36,015 nucleotides of DNA from an uncultured Paenalcaligenes sp. (GTDB lineage: Bacteria; Pseudomonadota; Gammaproteobacteria; Burkholderiales; Burkholderiaceae_B): assembly GCA_947632305.1 (NCBI GenBank), contig CANROS010000012.1, positions 1-36,015 of the forward strand, read 5' to 3'. The translations under genes were made by a program, and so were the position numbers. This document shows positions 1 through 8,944 of this stretch, piece by piece. How positions within the stretch are numbered: position 1 is the first letter of the stretch; every line of letters begins with the position of its first letter. A model generated the notes under the pieces. The model was given only the letters and a program-made list of their open reading frames with translations. It was not told the origin of the DNA and made no database searches.

Positions 1-42
1 GTTGGGCTTGAGTTCGTATTTGTAGGCTTGCAATCGTTTCAT
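1..42 (-). CDS. tnpB: IS200/IS605-family TnpB (OrfB), N-terminal fragment cut by window edge
   Basis: Read on the minus strand from an ATG at 42, the first 14 codons give MKRLQAYKYELKPN, which is the typical beginning of IS605/IS1341-type TnpB proteins. TnpB is an RNA-guided nuclease related to Cas12 that accompanies TnpA in these elements. The gene is divergent from the adjacent tnpA, with 21 bp between the two start codons, as in IS605-type elements. Only the start is visible, so intactness cannot be judged. The identification rests on 14 residues plus the tnpA context. Confidence 0.75.
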   Translation of the reverse strand, partial: MKRLQAYKYELKPN

Positions 43-63
43 ACTAACAATAATACTTGGCCT

Positions 64-479
64 ATGGAGAAAAACAATGACATTCGATACGGTAGACACT
101 GTGTTTTTAACATGCACGTTCGCTTGGTCTTTGTGACTAAATACCGCCGTGGCGTGTTCACTACAGAAGTGCTTGATGACTTGCGCGACCTCTTTGCGGG
201 CGTCTGTTCGGACTTTGAGGCGGAGCTGGTAGAGTTCGACGGTGAGGATGACCATGTTCACTTGTTGGTCAACTACCCCCCAAGGTCGCCGTGTCCGCAC
301 TGGTAAATAGCTTGAAAGGCGTATCGAGCCGGATGATTCGCAAAAAGAAGTATCCGAACATTCACAACAAACTATGGGGTGGTGCTCTCTGGTCGCCTAG
401 CTACTTTGCTGGAAGCTGTGGCTGTGCGCCTATTGAGATCGTCCGACAATACATTGAGCAACAACAGGTGCCAAGCTGA
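64..479 (+). pseudogene. tnpA: IS200-type transposase TnpA with a frameshift
   Basis: TnpA is a Y1 HUH single-strand transposase that cuts and rejoins the ends of IS200/IS605 elements. The reading frame from the ATG at 64 gives MEKNNDIRYGRHCVF and continues through the HUH motif HVHLL, then reaches a stop near 306. The family sequence resumes in another frame (SALVNSLKGVSSR, WGGALWSPSYF) and includes the tyrosine region VRQYIEQQ, ending at TGA 477-479. The break is at a run of six C at about 276-281. Restoring a seventh C would rejoin the frames as NYPPKVAVSALVN and give about 138 residues, the normal family length. It is therefore either a recently inactivated copy or a homopolymer sequencing error. 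A TTG start at 28 is possible but gives a non-family N-terminus overlapping tnpB. Confidence 0.88.
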
Positions 480-485
480 TACTAA

Positions 486-540
486 GACGCTAGCGCGTCC
501 GCGCTATTCATCACAGCCCTGAACGGCGGGGTTTTCCGCG
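486..540. repeat. Probable IS200/IS605 end with subterminal hairpins
   Basis: Just after the tnpA stop there are two short inverted repeats. The first is GACGC (486-490) with GCGTC (495-499), separated by TAGC. The second is GCGG (526-529) with CCGC (536-539) around a GGTTTT loop. IS200/IS605 elements carry imperfect subterminal hairpins rather than terminal inverted repeats, and this is where the tnpA-side end should lie. The exact cleavage site and element boundary cannot be fixed from one copy. Confidence 0.4.
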
Positions 541-689
541 CAATCTGATAAATTTGGCTGAACAGCCTACGGCAATAGGGCAGATTGTGTTAAAACCTAC
601 ATGCGATTGCAGGCTCGCTCAAATTCAAGGGGCAGCGCCGCCTGTCAGTCACATCATAATAAATTTGTCAGCTTGTGCAACGTCAAGAC

Positions 690-718
690 TTAACTAAGTC
701 AGACATTTTGCCTATTAT
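690..718 (+). promoter_or_regulatory. Candidate sigma70 promoter for the DUF945 gene
   Basis: TTAACT (690-695) and TATTAT (713-718) are spaced by 17 bp and lie about 20 bp before the ATG at 741. The -35 is only a partial match, so this is a tentative call. The rest of 541-689 between the IS end and this promoter shows nothing else recognisable. Confidence 0.35.
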
Positions 719-740
719 TCGAACTCTAAAAGGTTAATTT

Positions 741-2138
741 ATGAGTAAATCAGTAAAGCTAGTGCTAGGTGCAGTGATAGTTGCAGGTGTGTATGTGGGG
801 GCTTCTTGGTATGTGGGTGGTCGCGTCCAAGAGGAGCTTCATAAACAGGCGGCGATAGCGCAGAACTTTTTAGATACGAATTCTTCTGTTGCCTTGTTTG
901 ATAAAAAACGTAGTTTTACTATTACTCATTATGAGCGTGGTTTGTTTTCGTCTACTGTTCAGTATGAGGTAGAGCTAGCGGACCAAGCCAACGATTTCGG
1001 CGCAAAGTTTGAAGATAAGATTTATCACGGTCCTTGGCCCATTGCTGCTGGGCATATTATGCCTGCGTTGGCCGTAGCAAAAGGTCGCATTCTGGAAACT
1101 GAGCAAGTCCAGCCTTGGTTTGAGGCGGCCCAAAATAAAGAGCCTTACCTAGGTAAGGCCGTATTTGGTTTTGGGGGCAAGGTAACGGGAACCGCTGATT
1201 TTGCTGCCCTGCGTTATGTGGATTCAGAAAGTCAGGCACAAATTCAGACTGAGCCTATGCAGGTGGCGTATGACTATCAGCAAAAATCAGGTGACGTTAA
1301 GCTGGATCTGCACTTTCATGCACCAAAACTAATGGTGCAAGACCAGGATCAATTGAATGTGGTTTTAAATCATCTTGATGTGCATATGGTAGTCAAGCAG
1401 GATGCTGAGCAAGAAACCTCCGAGACCACAGCTAACTTAGAATTGGTGACTTTCAGCTCTGCGGATATGGGTTCCTTAGGACTTAAAGGAGTGCAGATTT
1501 CTGGGGTTTCCCAAAGCAGCAATGATCTTTTGCATGGTACAGCCCATTATGGGATCCAAGAAATGTGGGCCGAAGGCAAAGACTGGGGGCGTTTAGATTT
1601 TGATATAGCGCTAAAAAATATCAACCAAAGCATCATTAATGAAATGGGCAAGGTGGTAGAGTCTGAGGAGCCTGAGGATGAGCTTAAATTACGTCGCTTA
1701 GTTGGTGACTTTTTGTCTTATGAACCTGAAATCGAACAAGCTAAGTTGGTTTGGGCGAATGACAGTGGCTCCAGTTTAATCAATACACGCATGAGCCCCT
1801 CTCCTGCGTTGGTTGAGTATTTTAAAAATGACGTAGAGCTGAGTGAGGAACTGGGGCAGATCTATAATATCTTAGATTTAGACATCAGTTTGTCACGTCC
1901 TATGCTACAAAAAATGGTGGGCGAAGACGGTTTGATGGCATCCATGTTTGACATGATGTTTGATAATTCGGTCGAGGCCGGTACTGAGCTGGGTTTGGTG
2001 ACTTATGATGGCACCCAAGTTCGTTTATTATTCCAGTTTGATGCTGCCCAAAATACGTTGTTGTTGAATAACAAGCCCATCACTGAGCAAGAGCTAGCGC
2101 AGTTATTTTTTGCTTTGCAAATGAGCGGTTTATTCTAA
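741..2138 (+). CDS. DUF945 (YdgA-like) family protein
   Basis: This is a 465-residue protein with a single N-terminal hydrophobic segment (about residues 5-25) that could be an uncleaved membrane anchor or signal; the rest is hydrophilic and presumably periplasmic. YERGLFSS (64-71) and HGPWP (96-100) match the start of the DUF945/YdgA family, whose members are about 450-500 residues long and whose biochemical role is not established. The start is supported by AAGG about 7 bp upstream of the ATG. It is a single gene, convergent with maf, and the two coding regions overlap by 9 bp at their 3' ends with no visible terminator between them. Family assignment is good; function is unknown. Confidence 0.8.
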   Translation: MSKSVKLVLGAVIVAGVYVGASWYVGGRVQEELHKQAAIAQNFLDTNSSVALFDKKRSFTITHYERGLFSSTVQYEVELADQANDFGAKFEDKIYHGPWPIAAGHIMPALAVAKGRILETEQVQPWFEAAQNKEPYLGKAVFGFGGKVTGTADFAALRYVDSESQAQIQTEPMQVAYDYQQKSGDVKLDLHFHAPKLMVQDQDQLNVVLNHLDVHMVVKQDAEQETSETTANLELVTFSSADMGSLGLKGVQISGVSQSSNDLLHGTAHYGIQEMWAEGKDWGRLDFDIALKNINQSIINEMGKVVESEEPEDELKLRRLVGDFLSYEPEIEQAKLVWANDSGSSLINTRMSPSPALVEYFKNDVELSEELGQIYNILDLDISLSRPMLQKMVGEDGLMASMFDMMFDNSVEAGTELGLVTYDGTQVRLLFQFDAAQNTLLLNNKPITEQELAQLFFALQMSGLF

Positions 2139-2726
2139 GCCAGCTTGTATGAGCAGTTGGTGGGTTTGGTAAACATCCAGACCCATCACACTGCTGTAGT
2201 TGCCATCGAGGTGAGTAATGAACTTGGCAGCTGCGCCTTGGACTCCATAGGCGCCAGCTTTGCCTAAGGGCTCTCCGCTTTGGCAGTAAGCATTAATCTC
2301 AGTGGCACTTAGGGCTTTAAACCAAATGGTGCTGCTGGATAAGGCTTGATAGATTTGGCCTTGGTAGCTTAGGCAGCAGGCGCTATGCACTTGATGGCTT
2401 TGCCCAGAAAGACGTTGCAAAATGAGGGCTGCATCGGCCAAGTCTAACGGTTTGCCTATAATGTCTCCGTTGAGTTCTACGGTAGTGTCAGCGCACAGCA
2501 GGGGCCAGTCTTGGTGCAGTTGGGGCTGGGTGTTACGCCAGGCCGTCGCCTGCTTTAATTTGTCTAAGGCCGTGCGCTGTACGTATTGTATGGCGCTCTC
2601 AGAGGGCAGAATGGGTTCGTCTTCGCCAGCGGGTGCTGGTACCAGCAAGACCTCGTGTGGTATTTGAATTTGCTGTAACAGCTCATGGCGTCGGGGGCTG
2701 GCCGAAGCCAGATAAATGAATTTCAT
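2130..2726 (-). CDS. maf: Maf-type nucleoside triphosphate pyrophosphatase (YhdE-like)
   Basis: Maf proteins hydrolyse non-canonical or excess nucleoside triphosphates to monophosphates; the YhdE branch prefers dTTP and UTP. I take the ATG at 2726, giving 198 residues, because the protein then begins MKFIYLASASPRR with the family signature at residues 6-13; a TTG at 2750 would add eight unrelated residues and overlap pykA. ADTTVELNGDIIGKP and EPLGKAGAYGVQG are the other conserved blocks, and DTTV fits the dTTP/UTP type better than the YceF (7-methyl-GTP) type. It is the last gene of the minus-strand run, 20 bp after the pykA stop. Its 3' end overlaps the convergent DUF945 gene by 9 bp. Confidence 0.9.
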   Translation of the reverse strand: MKFIYLASASPRRHELLQQIQIPHEVLLVPAPAGEDEPILPSESAIQYVQRTALDKLKQATAWRNTQPQLHQDWPLLCADTTVELNGDIIGKPLDLADAALILQRLSGQSHQVHSACCLSYQGQIYQALSSSTIWFKALSATEINAYCQSGEPLGKAGAYGVQGAAAKFITHLDGNYSSVMGLDVYQTHQLLIQAGLE

Positions 2727-2746
2727 ACTAAGCGCGCCCTGAAAAG

Positions 2747-4183
2747 TCAAATAACCTGCAGAACTTGAAGTGTATTGGTACCGCTGCGTTCATTGTACGT
2801 GCCTTGGGTTAAAACCACCCAGTCGCCTACTTGTAGCTGGTTTTGCTTGGTTAAAAACTGTAATGCAGCAGGTGCTATTTGTTCTGGACTGTAGGCGCTA
2901 GCATCAAAGTTCACACCATATACCCCTCTAAATAAAGCGCTACGCTGAAAAGTAGCGGCATGTCGAGTAAAACAAAAGATGGGTACGTTTGATTTAATGC
3001 GTGACATGATCAGCGGGGTACGACCACTTTCACTTAGACTGATAATGGCTTTGATGCCAGGGAAATGGTTGGCTGCATACATCGCTGACAGTGCGATGGT
3101 GTCATCGCAACGTTGAAAGACCTCGCCTAAACGGTGTTTAGAAATGCCGCTGGTAGGTTCCGCCTCGGCACCTAAACAAATGCGGGCCATGGCTTGGATG
3201 GCTTCGACGGGGTAGCGACCCGTGGCGCTTTCCCCTGACAACATGACAGCATCGGTATAGTCCAGCACCGCATTGGCGACGTCAGAGACCTCGGCACGAG
3301 TCGGTACAGGACTTTGCGTCATGGATTCCATCATTTGGGTGGCAGTGATCACCAACTTGTTCAACGTGCGTGCTTGGGAAATGATGCGTTTTTGAATGCC
3401 AACCAAACGGGCATCACCGATCTCAACGCCTAAATCGCCTCGTGCCACCATCACGCCGTCGCTGGCAGAAATGATGTCTTCTAGGGCGGCATCATCGGCT
3501 ACTGCTTCTGCACGTTCTATTTTGGCAACAAGCCAAGCCGAGGAGCCGGCTGCTTGGAGCAAAGCCCGTGCTTGTTGCATGTCTTTGCCATAACGGGGAA
3601 AGGAAACCGCAACGTAATCCAAGTTAAGTTCAGCGGCGAGCAGAATATCGTGCTTGTCTTTGTCTGTGAGGCTGGGGGCGGAAATGCCACCACCACGACG
3701 GTTAATGCCTTTGTTGTTTGACAGCTCACCCGCATTAACGACGGTGGTTTCTACTTGGTCTGGTGCAACGCTTTGTACTTGTAGCACAATTTTGCCATCA
3801 TCCAAGAGCAACTCATCGCCGGGTTGGCAGGCCTCAAGCAAAGGTGGGTATTCCACTGCGACTATGTCTGCTGTGCCCGCATCGATAGGATGGGAGGTGG
3901 ATAAGATAAAACGTTGACCTGTTTGTAGCTGCACTGCGCCTGCCTTAAAGCGGGCGATACGAATTTTTGGGCCTTGTAAGTCACCCATAATTCCAACACT
4001 ACGTCCATGTTTGGCTGCTAACTCACGGACCAAACGTGCTTTGGTGCGATGGCTATGGGCATCCCCATGGGAAAAGTTGAGGCGTGCTACATCCATGCCG
4101 GCTAGTATAAGTTGCTCAATAGCGCTGGCACTATCACTGGCTGGGCCTAATGTCGCTACAATTTTTGTTCTTCTGAGCGTCAT
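2747..4183 (-). CDS. pykA: Pyruvate kinase
   Basis: Pyruvate kinase converts phosphoenolpyruvate and ADP to pyruvate and ATP, the last step of glycolysis. The 478-residue protein starts RRTKIVATLGPAS and carries the catalytic-loop sequence KIERAEAV, the metal-binding stretch MVARGDLGVE and the active-site motif ITATQMMESM. NKGINRRGGGISAPSLTDKDK resembles the PykA rather than the PykF subtype. The C-terminal allosteric domain is complete. It starts 3 bp after the rlmH stop, so it is almost certainly cotranscribed with the nadD-rsfS-rlmH group. In many relatives maf follows rlmH directly, so pykA appears inserted between two genes that are usually adjacent (from memory of gene orders, not checked). 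Confidence 0.95.
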   Translation of the reverse strand: MTLRRTKIVATLGPASDSASAIEQLILAGMDVARLNFSHGDAHSHRTKARLVRELAAKHGRSVGIMGDLQGPKIRIARFKAGAVQLQTGQRFILSTSHPIDAGTADIVAVEYPPLLEACQPGDELLLDDGKIVLQVQSVAPDQVETTVVNAGELSNNKGINRRGGGISAPSLTDKDKHDILLAAELNLDYVAVSFPRYGKDMQQARALLQAAGSSAWLVAKIERAEAVADDAALEDIISASDGVMVARGDLGVEIGDARLVGIQKRIISQARTLNKLVITATQMMESMTQSPVPTRAEVSDVANAVLDYTDAVMLSGESATGRYPVEAIQAMARICLGAEAEPTSGISKHRLGEVFQRCDDTIALSAMYAANHFPGIKAIISLSESGRTPLIMSRIKSNVPIFCFTRHAATFQRSALFRGVYGVNFDASAYSPEQIAPAALQFLTKQNQLQVGDWVVLTQGTYNERSGTNTLQVLQVI

Positions 4184-4186
4184 GGG

Positions 4187-4657
4187 TTAACTCCGATGGT
4201 AAGGGTGATTGTGATTAATAGACCAGGCGCGATAGAGTTGCTCAGCAAGCAAGACGCGCACCATAGGGTGGGGCAGAGTTAGGTCAGATAGGCGAATTTT
4301 CTGGGGACAGCGTTGTTTGAACTCAGCATCTAAACCATCGGGGCCACCAATAATAATCGCGACGTCTTGGCTTTGGTCGCGCCAACCTTGTAACTGTTCG
4401 GCGAGCTGCATGGTGTTGAGGTTACGACCTCGTTCATCTAGAGCCACCACATGCGCTTGTGAAGGAATAGCGGCTTCAATGCGTTTGGCTTCGGCTGCCA
4501 TCATTTGGGCTACTGTTTTGCCTGTAGTACGTGGCTCGGGTTTGATTTCTTTGAGTTCTAGACTGTAGTCTGAGGGCATGCGCTGGCTGTAATCCTGCCA
4601 GGCAGTATTAACCCAGTCGGGCATGCGCTGTCCTACAGCAATAATATGTATTTTCAT
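4187..4657 (-). CDS. rlmH: 23S rRNA pseudouridine-1915 N3-methyltransferase RlmH
   Basis: RlmH is a small SPOUT methyltransferase that uses S-adenosylmethionine to methylate pseudouridine 1915 in helix 69 of 23S rRNA. The ATG at 4657 gives 156 residues beginning [15 protein letters not shown], the usual family start and length; a TTG at 4666 would add only three residues. The knot region [10 protein letters not shown] and the C-terminal block [22 protein letters not shown] are typical. It lies between rsfS and pykA. A perfect hairpin sits immediately upstream of the start, where a ribosome-binding site would be expected, and no clear Shine-Dalgarno is visible. Confidence 0.95.
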   Translation of the reverse strand: MKIHIIAVGQRMPDWVNTAWQDYSQRMPSDYSLELKEIKPEPRTTGKTVAQMMAAEAKRIEAAIPSQAHVVALDERGRNLNTMQLAEQLQGWRDQSQDVAIIIGGPDGLDAEFKQRCPQKIRLSDLTLPHPMVRVLLAEQLYRAWSINHNHPYHRS

Positions 4658-4664
4658 AAAGCGC

Positions 4665-4683
4665 AACGCCCGAAACGGGCGTT
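4665..4683 (-). promoter_or_regulatory. Perfect hairpin in the rsfS-rlmH gap
   Basis: AACGCCCG (4665-4672) and CGGGCGTT (4676-4683) form an 8-bp perfect stem with a 3-nt loop, ending 7 bp before the rlmH ATG. It fills most of the 29-bp gap after the rsfS stop. No T-run follows in the transcribed direction, so it is not a standard terminator. It could act on rlmH translation or on mRNA processing (inference). Confidence 0.6.
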
Positions 4684-4686
4684 GTG

Positions 4687-5070
4687 TTAGTCGTCAGATA
4701 AAGAAGGCATTTGGTCAGTTTTTAGATCGAGCTCTATGGGGAACTCGCCCCAAATTTCCTCTAGGTTGTAGTAGTCGCGGATAGCAGGTTGCATAGCGTG
4801 AATCACGATATCGCCTAAATCAACCAAGACCCATTCGCCGGTTTCAGCTCCTTCGTAGGCCAAGACATGTAGACCAGCTTTTTTGGCAGCGTCCACGACG
4901 TTATCGGCGATGGCTTTGGTTTGGCGAGCATTACCACTGGCAATGACGACCCGATCAAATAGACCAGTAAGTTTACTGGTGTTGAAGGCTTTGATGTCTT
5001 GAGCGCGTACGTCTTCTAGGGCGTCAACGACAAGAAGTAGCTGGTCTTCGATATTCATAAAATTTTTCAT
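4687..5070 (-). CDS. rsfS: Ribosomal silencing factor RsfS
   Basis: RsfS (Iojap family) binds ribosomal protein L14 on the 50S subunit and blocks subunit joining when nutrients are short. The 127-residue protein contains the family core: [26 protein letters not shown], then [21 protein letters not shown] and [12 protein letters not shown]. The ATG at 5070 overlaps the nadD stop as ATGA, implying translational coupling. A second ATG at 5058 (MNIEDQ) is an alternative start that fits family length equally well. The acidic C-terminal tail after the core is variable in the family. Confidence 0.94.
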   Translation of the reverse strand: MKNFMNIEDQLLLVVDALEDVRAQDIKAFNTSKLTGLFDRVVIASGNARQTKAIADNVVDAAKKAGLHVLAYEGAETGEWVLVDLGDIVIHAMQPAIRDYYNLEEIWGEFPIELDLKTDQMPSLSDD

Positions 5071-5663
5071 AGCTGATAAAGATGATGTTGTTCAATGTAG
5101 TGTGCCACAGGTTGTGGCACCATCGAAGCTACGGACTGATGCTGTTGTAGCCGTTCACGTATCAGCGTAGCGGAAATGGAAGTCGGAGCAAAGTCTATGA
5201 GGTGTAAGGCTTTGTTGTGCGTCCGCAAAAAATGGTTTAGTTCAGGTGGGGGGGTAAGGGCAGAACCGGGACGATGGGCTACTGCCAAGGTCACATGGTT
5301 TAGAATGTCTTGCCAATGATGCCAATGGATAAAGTTTTGAATTTGGTCCGAGCCTAAAATCCAAAAATACTCATTATCTGATGGTAGCTGACTTACGGTG
5401 TCATAGGTATAGGTAGTGCCACCACGTTCAATTTCTGTGGTGTTGACGCAAAGGTGTTGATACGGGCCACAAGCCAACTCTAACATGGCAATGCGGTGCG
5501 GAGCAGAGGCACCCAGTTGCTCTTTTTGCCATGGCTGAGAGGCTGGTAGCAACTGCACTTGGTGCAGCTGCAAACTGTGTAAAGCAGCATTCGCCAAGGC
5601 GATATGAGCCATGTGCACCGGATCAAAACTGCCGCCTAGTAGACCTATACGTTGTTTAACCAT
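5067..5663 (-). CDS. nadD: Nicotinate-nucleotide adenylyltransferase
   Basis: NadD transfers AMP from ATP to nicotinate mononucleotide, giving deamido-NAD in NAD biosynthesis. The 198-residue protein opens with [14 protein letters not shown], containing the nucleotidyltransferase GGSFDP and HxxH elements, and has the C-terminal [11 protein letters not shown] motif that binds the ATP phosphates. It begins inside the end of hemF (19-bp overlap) and ends overlapping the rsfS start by 4 bp, so it is embedded in a tightly coupled operon. The nadD-rsfS-rlmH order is widespread in proteobacteria. Confidence 0.95.
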   Translation of the reverse strand: MVKQRIGLLGGSFDPVHMAHIALANAALHSLQLHQVQLLPASQPWQKEQLGASAPHRIAMLELACGPYQHLCVNTTEIERGGTTYTYDTVSQLPSDNEYFWILGSDQIQNFIHWHHWQDILNHVTLAVAHRPGSALTPPPELNHFLRTHNKALHLIDFAPTSISATLIRERLQQHQSVASMVPQPVAHYIEQHHLYQL

Positions 5664-6559
5664 GCTCTGGGCTTAAGGTATTCGTAGAGTTGGGCTTCGG
5701 GGCTGTTGGGTTCAGGTTCCCAGCAATAGCGCCAATGTGCCATCGGAGGCATAGACAACAGGATGGACTCTGTGCGGCCGCCGGACTGTAGGCCAAACAA
5801 GGTGCCGCGATCAAAGACAAGATTAAATTCCACGTAACGGCCACGTCTATAGGCTTGGAAGTCACGCTCGCGTTGACCGTATTCCATTTGATAACGGGCT
5901 TTAACAATGGGAATATAGGCTTTGGTGAAGTGGTCGCCTACCGAGCGGATTAGAGCAAAGCTTTGCTCAAAGCCGGCTTCGTTCACATCATCAAAGAAAA
6001 TGCCACCAATGCCACGTGTTTCATTACGGTGTTTGAGATAAAAGTAATCGTCACACCATTTTTTGTAAGCGGGGTATTTGTCGGTACCGAAGGGCTCAAG
6101 CGCATCCGCGCACATCTGATGGAAGTGAATGGCGTCTGACTCGAAGAGATAATAAGGGGTGAGGTCTAAGCCGCCCCCAAACCAAAACACGGGCTCTTGG
6201 TCGTCTTGGGTAGGGTGTGCCACAAATAAACGCACGTTCATGTGCGAGGTGGGCACATAAGGATTGCGTGGGTGAATCACCAAGGACACACCCATGGCTT
6301 CCCAGGGGCGTCCTGCTAGTTCGGGGCGTTGCGCGCTAGCAGAAGGCGGCAATGTAGAGCCTTTAACATGGCTAAATAAGACCGCTGCCCGTTCAAATAC
6401 CGTGCTGTTTTCTAGGTAGCGAGAAAGACCGCCACCGCCTTCAGCACGTTCCCATTGGTCTGTTTCAAAGCGAGCGCCATCTATGCTTTCTAGCTGGCTT
6501 ACAATGTGTTGTTGTAAGCTCAGCAAATAGTCATAAACAGGTTGAATAGTAGGATTCAT
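5645..6559 (-). CDS. hemF: Oxygen-dependent coproporphyrinogen III oxidase
   Basis: HemF uses O2 to decarboxylate two propionates of coproporphyrinogen III, giving protoporphyrinogen IX in haem synthesis. I place the start at the ATG at 6559, which overlaps the purD stop as TAATG and gives 304 residues (E. coli HemF has 299). A start 30 bp upstream would lie inside purD. Conserved blocks include [10 protein letters not shown], the [23 protein letters not shown] stretch and the C-terminal [19 protein letters not shown]. The presence of the aerobic enzyme implies an organism that makes haem with oxygen available. Confidence 0.96.
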   Translation of the reverse strand: MNPTIQPVYDYLLSLQQHIVSQLESIDGARFETDQWERAEGGGGLSRYLENSTVFERAAVLFSHVKGSTLPPSASAQRPELAGRPWEAMGVSLVIHPRNPYVPTSHMNVRLFVAHPTQDDQEPVFWFGGGLDLTPYYLFESDAIHFHQMCADALEPFGTDKYPAYKKWCDDYFYLKHRNETRGIGGIFFDDVNEAGFEQSFALIRSVGDHFTKAYIPIVKARYQMEYGQRERDFQAYRRGRYVEFNLVFDRGTLFGLQSGGRTESILLSMPPMAHWRYCWEPEPNSPEAQLYEYLKPRAWLNNV

Positions 6560-7848
6560 TAGGACTCGGAGGTGGGCAAAGCACGCCAACCAATATCATT
6601 ACGGAATTGCTTGCCGTCAAAATGAACATGCGTCACGGTGGCGTAAGCCGTTTCTTGGGCTCTACGTACGGACTCACCTAAAGCGGTGACACAAAGCACA
6701 CGGCCCCCGGTGGTTTTAAGTTCACCCTTGTCGAGTTGGGTGCCCGCATGGAACACCATGGTTTTGTCGGTGTCGGCAGGCAAAGTGTGGATGACATCAC
6801 CCAAACGAGGCTCTTCGGGATAGTTGGCGGCAGCCATGACTACACCAATTGCGGTACGACGATCCCAGTCGATATTGGCTTGGTCGAGTTGGGTCGCAAA
6901 AGCCTGTTCAAACACTTCGGTTAGGTCGTTTTTGATACGCATCATAATGGGTTGCGTTTCAGGGTCGCCTAAGCGGCAGTTGTATTCCAAGACCTTGAGG
7001 GAGCGGGTAGCGTCTGGGCCATCGCCAATCATGAGTCCTGCATACAAGAAGCCTGTGTAGGGAAGACCTTCTTTGGCCATGCCTTGTAGTGTGGGGTTAA
7101 TGACCTCGCGCATAATGCGGTTGTGCAAGGTAGGGCTGACGATAGGGGCTGGCGAGTAGGCGCCCATCCCCCCAGTGTTAGGGCCTTGGTCGCCGTCTTT
7201 TAAGCGTTTGTGGTCTTGGCTAGTGGCCATGGGTAAAACGTGTTTACCGTCACACATAACAATAAAGCTGGCTTCTTCGCCTGTGAGGAATTCCTCGATC
7301 ACCACACGGGCGCCGGCTTGACCAAACATGCCACCGCCTAGTATATCGTCAATAGCGGCCAGAGCTTCAGCTTCGGTCATGGCCACAATGACGCCTTTGC
7401 CCGCTGCTAGACCATCGGCTTTTACTACAATAGGAGCGCCATTTTCGCGAATGTAGTTCTTGGCGGCTTCGATTTCAGTAAAGGCCGCATACCCTGCCGT
7501 TGGAATTTGATGGCGCGCCATAAAGTCTTTGGCGTACTCTTTGGAGCTTTCTAGCTGGGCAGCGGCTTTGGTGGGGCCGAAGATTTTGAGTCCAGCTGCA
7601 CGAAAAGCGTCTACCACGCCAGCGGCTAATGGGGCCTCGGGGCCAACCACAGCAAAGGCAATTTGGTTGTTTTTTGCAAATTCGACGAGTTCGGCAACAT
7701 CTGTGATGGGAACGTTTTGCATACGTTGGCCGGTGGCTGTGCCACCATTGCCGGGAGCCACGTAGACCATTTCAACGCGCTGAGATTGAGTGAGGCGCCA
7801 TGCAAGAGCATGTTCACGGCCGCCACCGCCGATAACGAGTAGCTTCAT
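6559..7848 (-). CDS. purD: Phosphoribosylamine-glycine ligase
   Basis: PurD (GAR synthetase) joins phosphoribosylamine and glycine using ATP, the second step of purine synthesis. The 429-residue protein has the N-terminal [19 protein letters not shown] loop, an ATP-grasp core with [17 protein letters not shown], and the metal-binding region [14 protein letters not shown]. Its length is typical. It starts 39 bp after the yebC stop, without an obvious terminator or strong Shine-Dalgarno, and its stop overlaps the hemF ATG by one base. It is probably cotranscribed with yebC and all genes downstream to maf. Confidence 0.97.
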   Translation of the reverse strand: MKLLVIGGGGREHALAWRLTQSQRVEMVYVAPGNGGTATGQRMQNVPITDVAELVEFAKNNQIAFAVVGPEAPLAAGVVDAFRAAGLKIFGPTKAAAQLESSKEYAKDFMARHQIPTAGYAAFTEIEAAKNYIRENGAPIVVKADGLAAGKGVIVAMTEAEALAAIDDILGGGMFGQAGARVVIEEFLTGEEASFIVMCDGKHVLPMATSQDHKRLKDGDQGPNTGGMGAYSPAPIVSPTLHNRIMREVINPTLQGMAKEGLPYTGFLYAGLMIGDGPDATRSLKVLEYNCRLGDPETQPIMMRIKNDLTEVFEQAFATQLDQANIDWDRRTAIGVVMAAANYPEEPRLGDVIHTLPADTDKTMVFHAGTQLDKGELKTTGGRVLCVTALGESVRRAQETAYATVTHVHFDGKQFRNDIGWRALPTSES

Positions 7849-7887
7849 AATGGAGAGGATTTGGGAGTACCTTAAATAGTGTGTTAG

Positions 7888-8619
7888 TTATTCTGTTTCG
7901 TCCATAACGGCCGTGGTGTACACCTCTTGGACGTCGTCAAGGGACTCTAGGGCGTCCAGAAGTTTTTGCATTGTAACCGCGTCTTCGCCTTCGAGCTCGG
8001 TTTCATTCTCGGCTTTCATGGTGACCTCGGCGACTTCGGGTATGAGGCCTGCTGCTTCGAACGCATTTTTGACGGCGCTGAAGTGAGTGGGCTCGCAGAT
8101 GACTTCGATTAAGCCTTCTTCGTCGGTCACGATGTCTTCGGCGCCGGCTTCGAGGGCGGCTTCCATAACGGCATCTTCGCTAGTGCCTGGAGCAAAAATA
8201 AATTGGCCGCAATGTTTGAACTGGAAGACCACAGAGCCGTCTACACCCAGATTGCCGCTATGTTTGCTAAACGCATGACGGACCTCGGGAGCAGTGCGAT
8301 TTCTGTTGTCTGTTAGGCAGTCAACAATCACGGCGGCACCGCCCACACCATAGCCTTCGTAGCGTACCTCTTCGTAGTTGCCATCATCTGCGCCACCGGC
8401 ACCACGTTGGATGGCTCGGTTGACCGTGTCTTTAGGCATGTTGGCGGCAGTTGCCTTGTCTATCGCCAAGCGTAAACGAGGGTTAGCGTCGGGGTCAGGG
8501 CCTGCCTCACGCGCAGCTACGGTGACTTCGCGAATAATTTTTGTCCAAACTTTGGAGCGCTTTGCGTCTTGGCGCCCTTTGCGATGTTGGATATTAGCCC
8601 ATTTACTGTGACCAGCCAT
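7888..8619 (-). CDS. yebC: YebC/PmpR-family (TACO1-like) protein
   Basis: The 243-residue protein starts [21 protein letters not shown], the diagnostic beginning of the YebC/PmpR/TACO1 family; an upstream TTG/GTG-type extension to 8697 encodes unrelated residues and is rejected. Older work describes members as DNA-binding transcription regulators; more recent work implicates the family in relieving ribosome stalling at proline-rich stretches. Internal blocks such as [35 protein letters not shown] and [15 protein letters not shown] are conserved. The C-terminus is acidic. It is the first gene of the minus-strand run that continues into purD. Confidence 0.95.
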   Translation of the reverse strand: MAGHSKWANIQHRKGRQDAKRSKVWTKIIREVTVAAREAGPDPDANPRLRLAIDKATAANMPKDTVNRAIQRGAGGADDGNYEEVRYEGYGVGGAAVIVDCLTDNRNRTAPEVRHAFSKHSGNLGVDGSVVFQFKHCGQFIFAPGTSEDAVMEAALEAGAEDIVTDEEGLIEVICEPTHFSAVKNAFEAAGLIPEVAEVTMKAENETELEGEDAVTMQKLLDALESLDDVQEVYTTAVMDETE

Positions 8620-8944
8620 AACATATACCAAAAGAAAAAGTGAATAGAAAAGGCAGAACGCTGCAGGTGTCTTGCGTGTTTTGCACTTGGTGTGCACTAC
8701 ACTATTGCAGTGTATCTAGTTTTTAGTTGAGTCTGTATTGTATAACGAGAGCTACCAAAGCACGGTAGAGTCCGCATTTTACAATGAAAAGTCTCAGGCA
8801 CTGCAGGGTTTTGGTGCAGGTTTGCTTAGATATAGGCTCTAGTGTAGCAATAGACGTGATAATTAGGCAGAGCGTGTTTGAAAGAAGAAACAAATTTGCG
8901 CGCTCTTTGAGTAATAGACGATCTGAATAGAAGGTTGATAAACA
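8620..8944. other. Divergent intergenic region yebC / ghrA
   Basis: This 325-bp gap must carry the promoters for yebC (leftward) and ghrA (rightward). On the minus strand a -10-like TACAAT is visible at about 8739-8744, without a convincing -35. No convincing promoter could be picked for ghrA. I see no RNA gene, terminator or small ORF with a good ribosome-binding site. Confidence 0.5.

Noticed and set aside
276-306. Programmed frameshift producing full-length TnpA
   Set aside because: IS200-type TnpA is normally a single frame and the C-run lacks a typical slippery site with a downstream stimulator; a plain one-base loss explains it.
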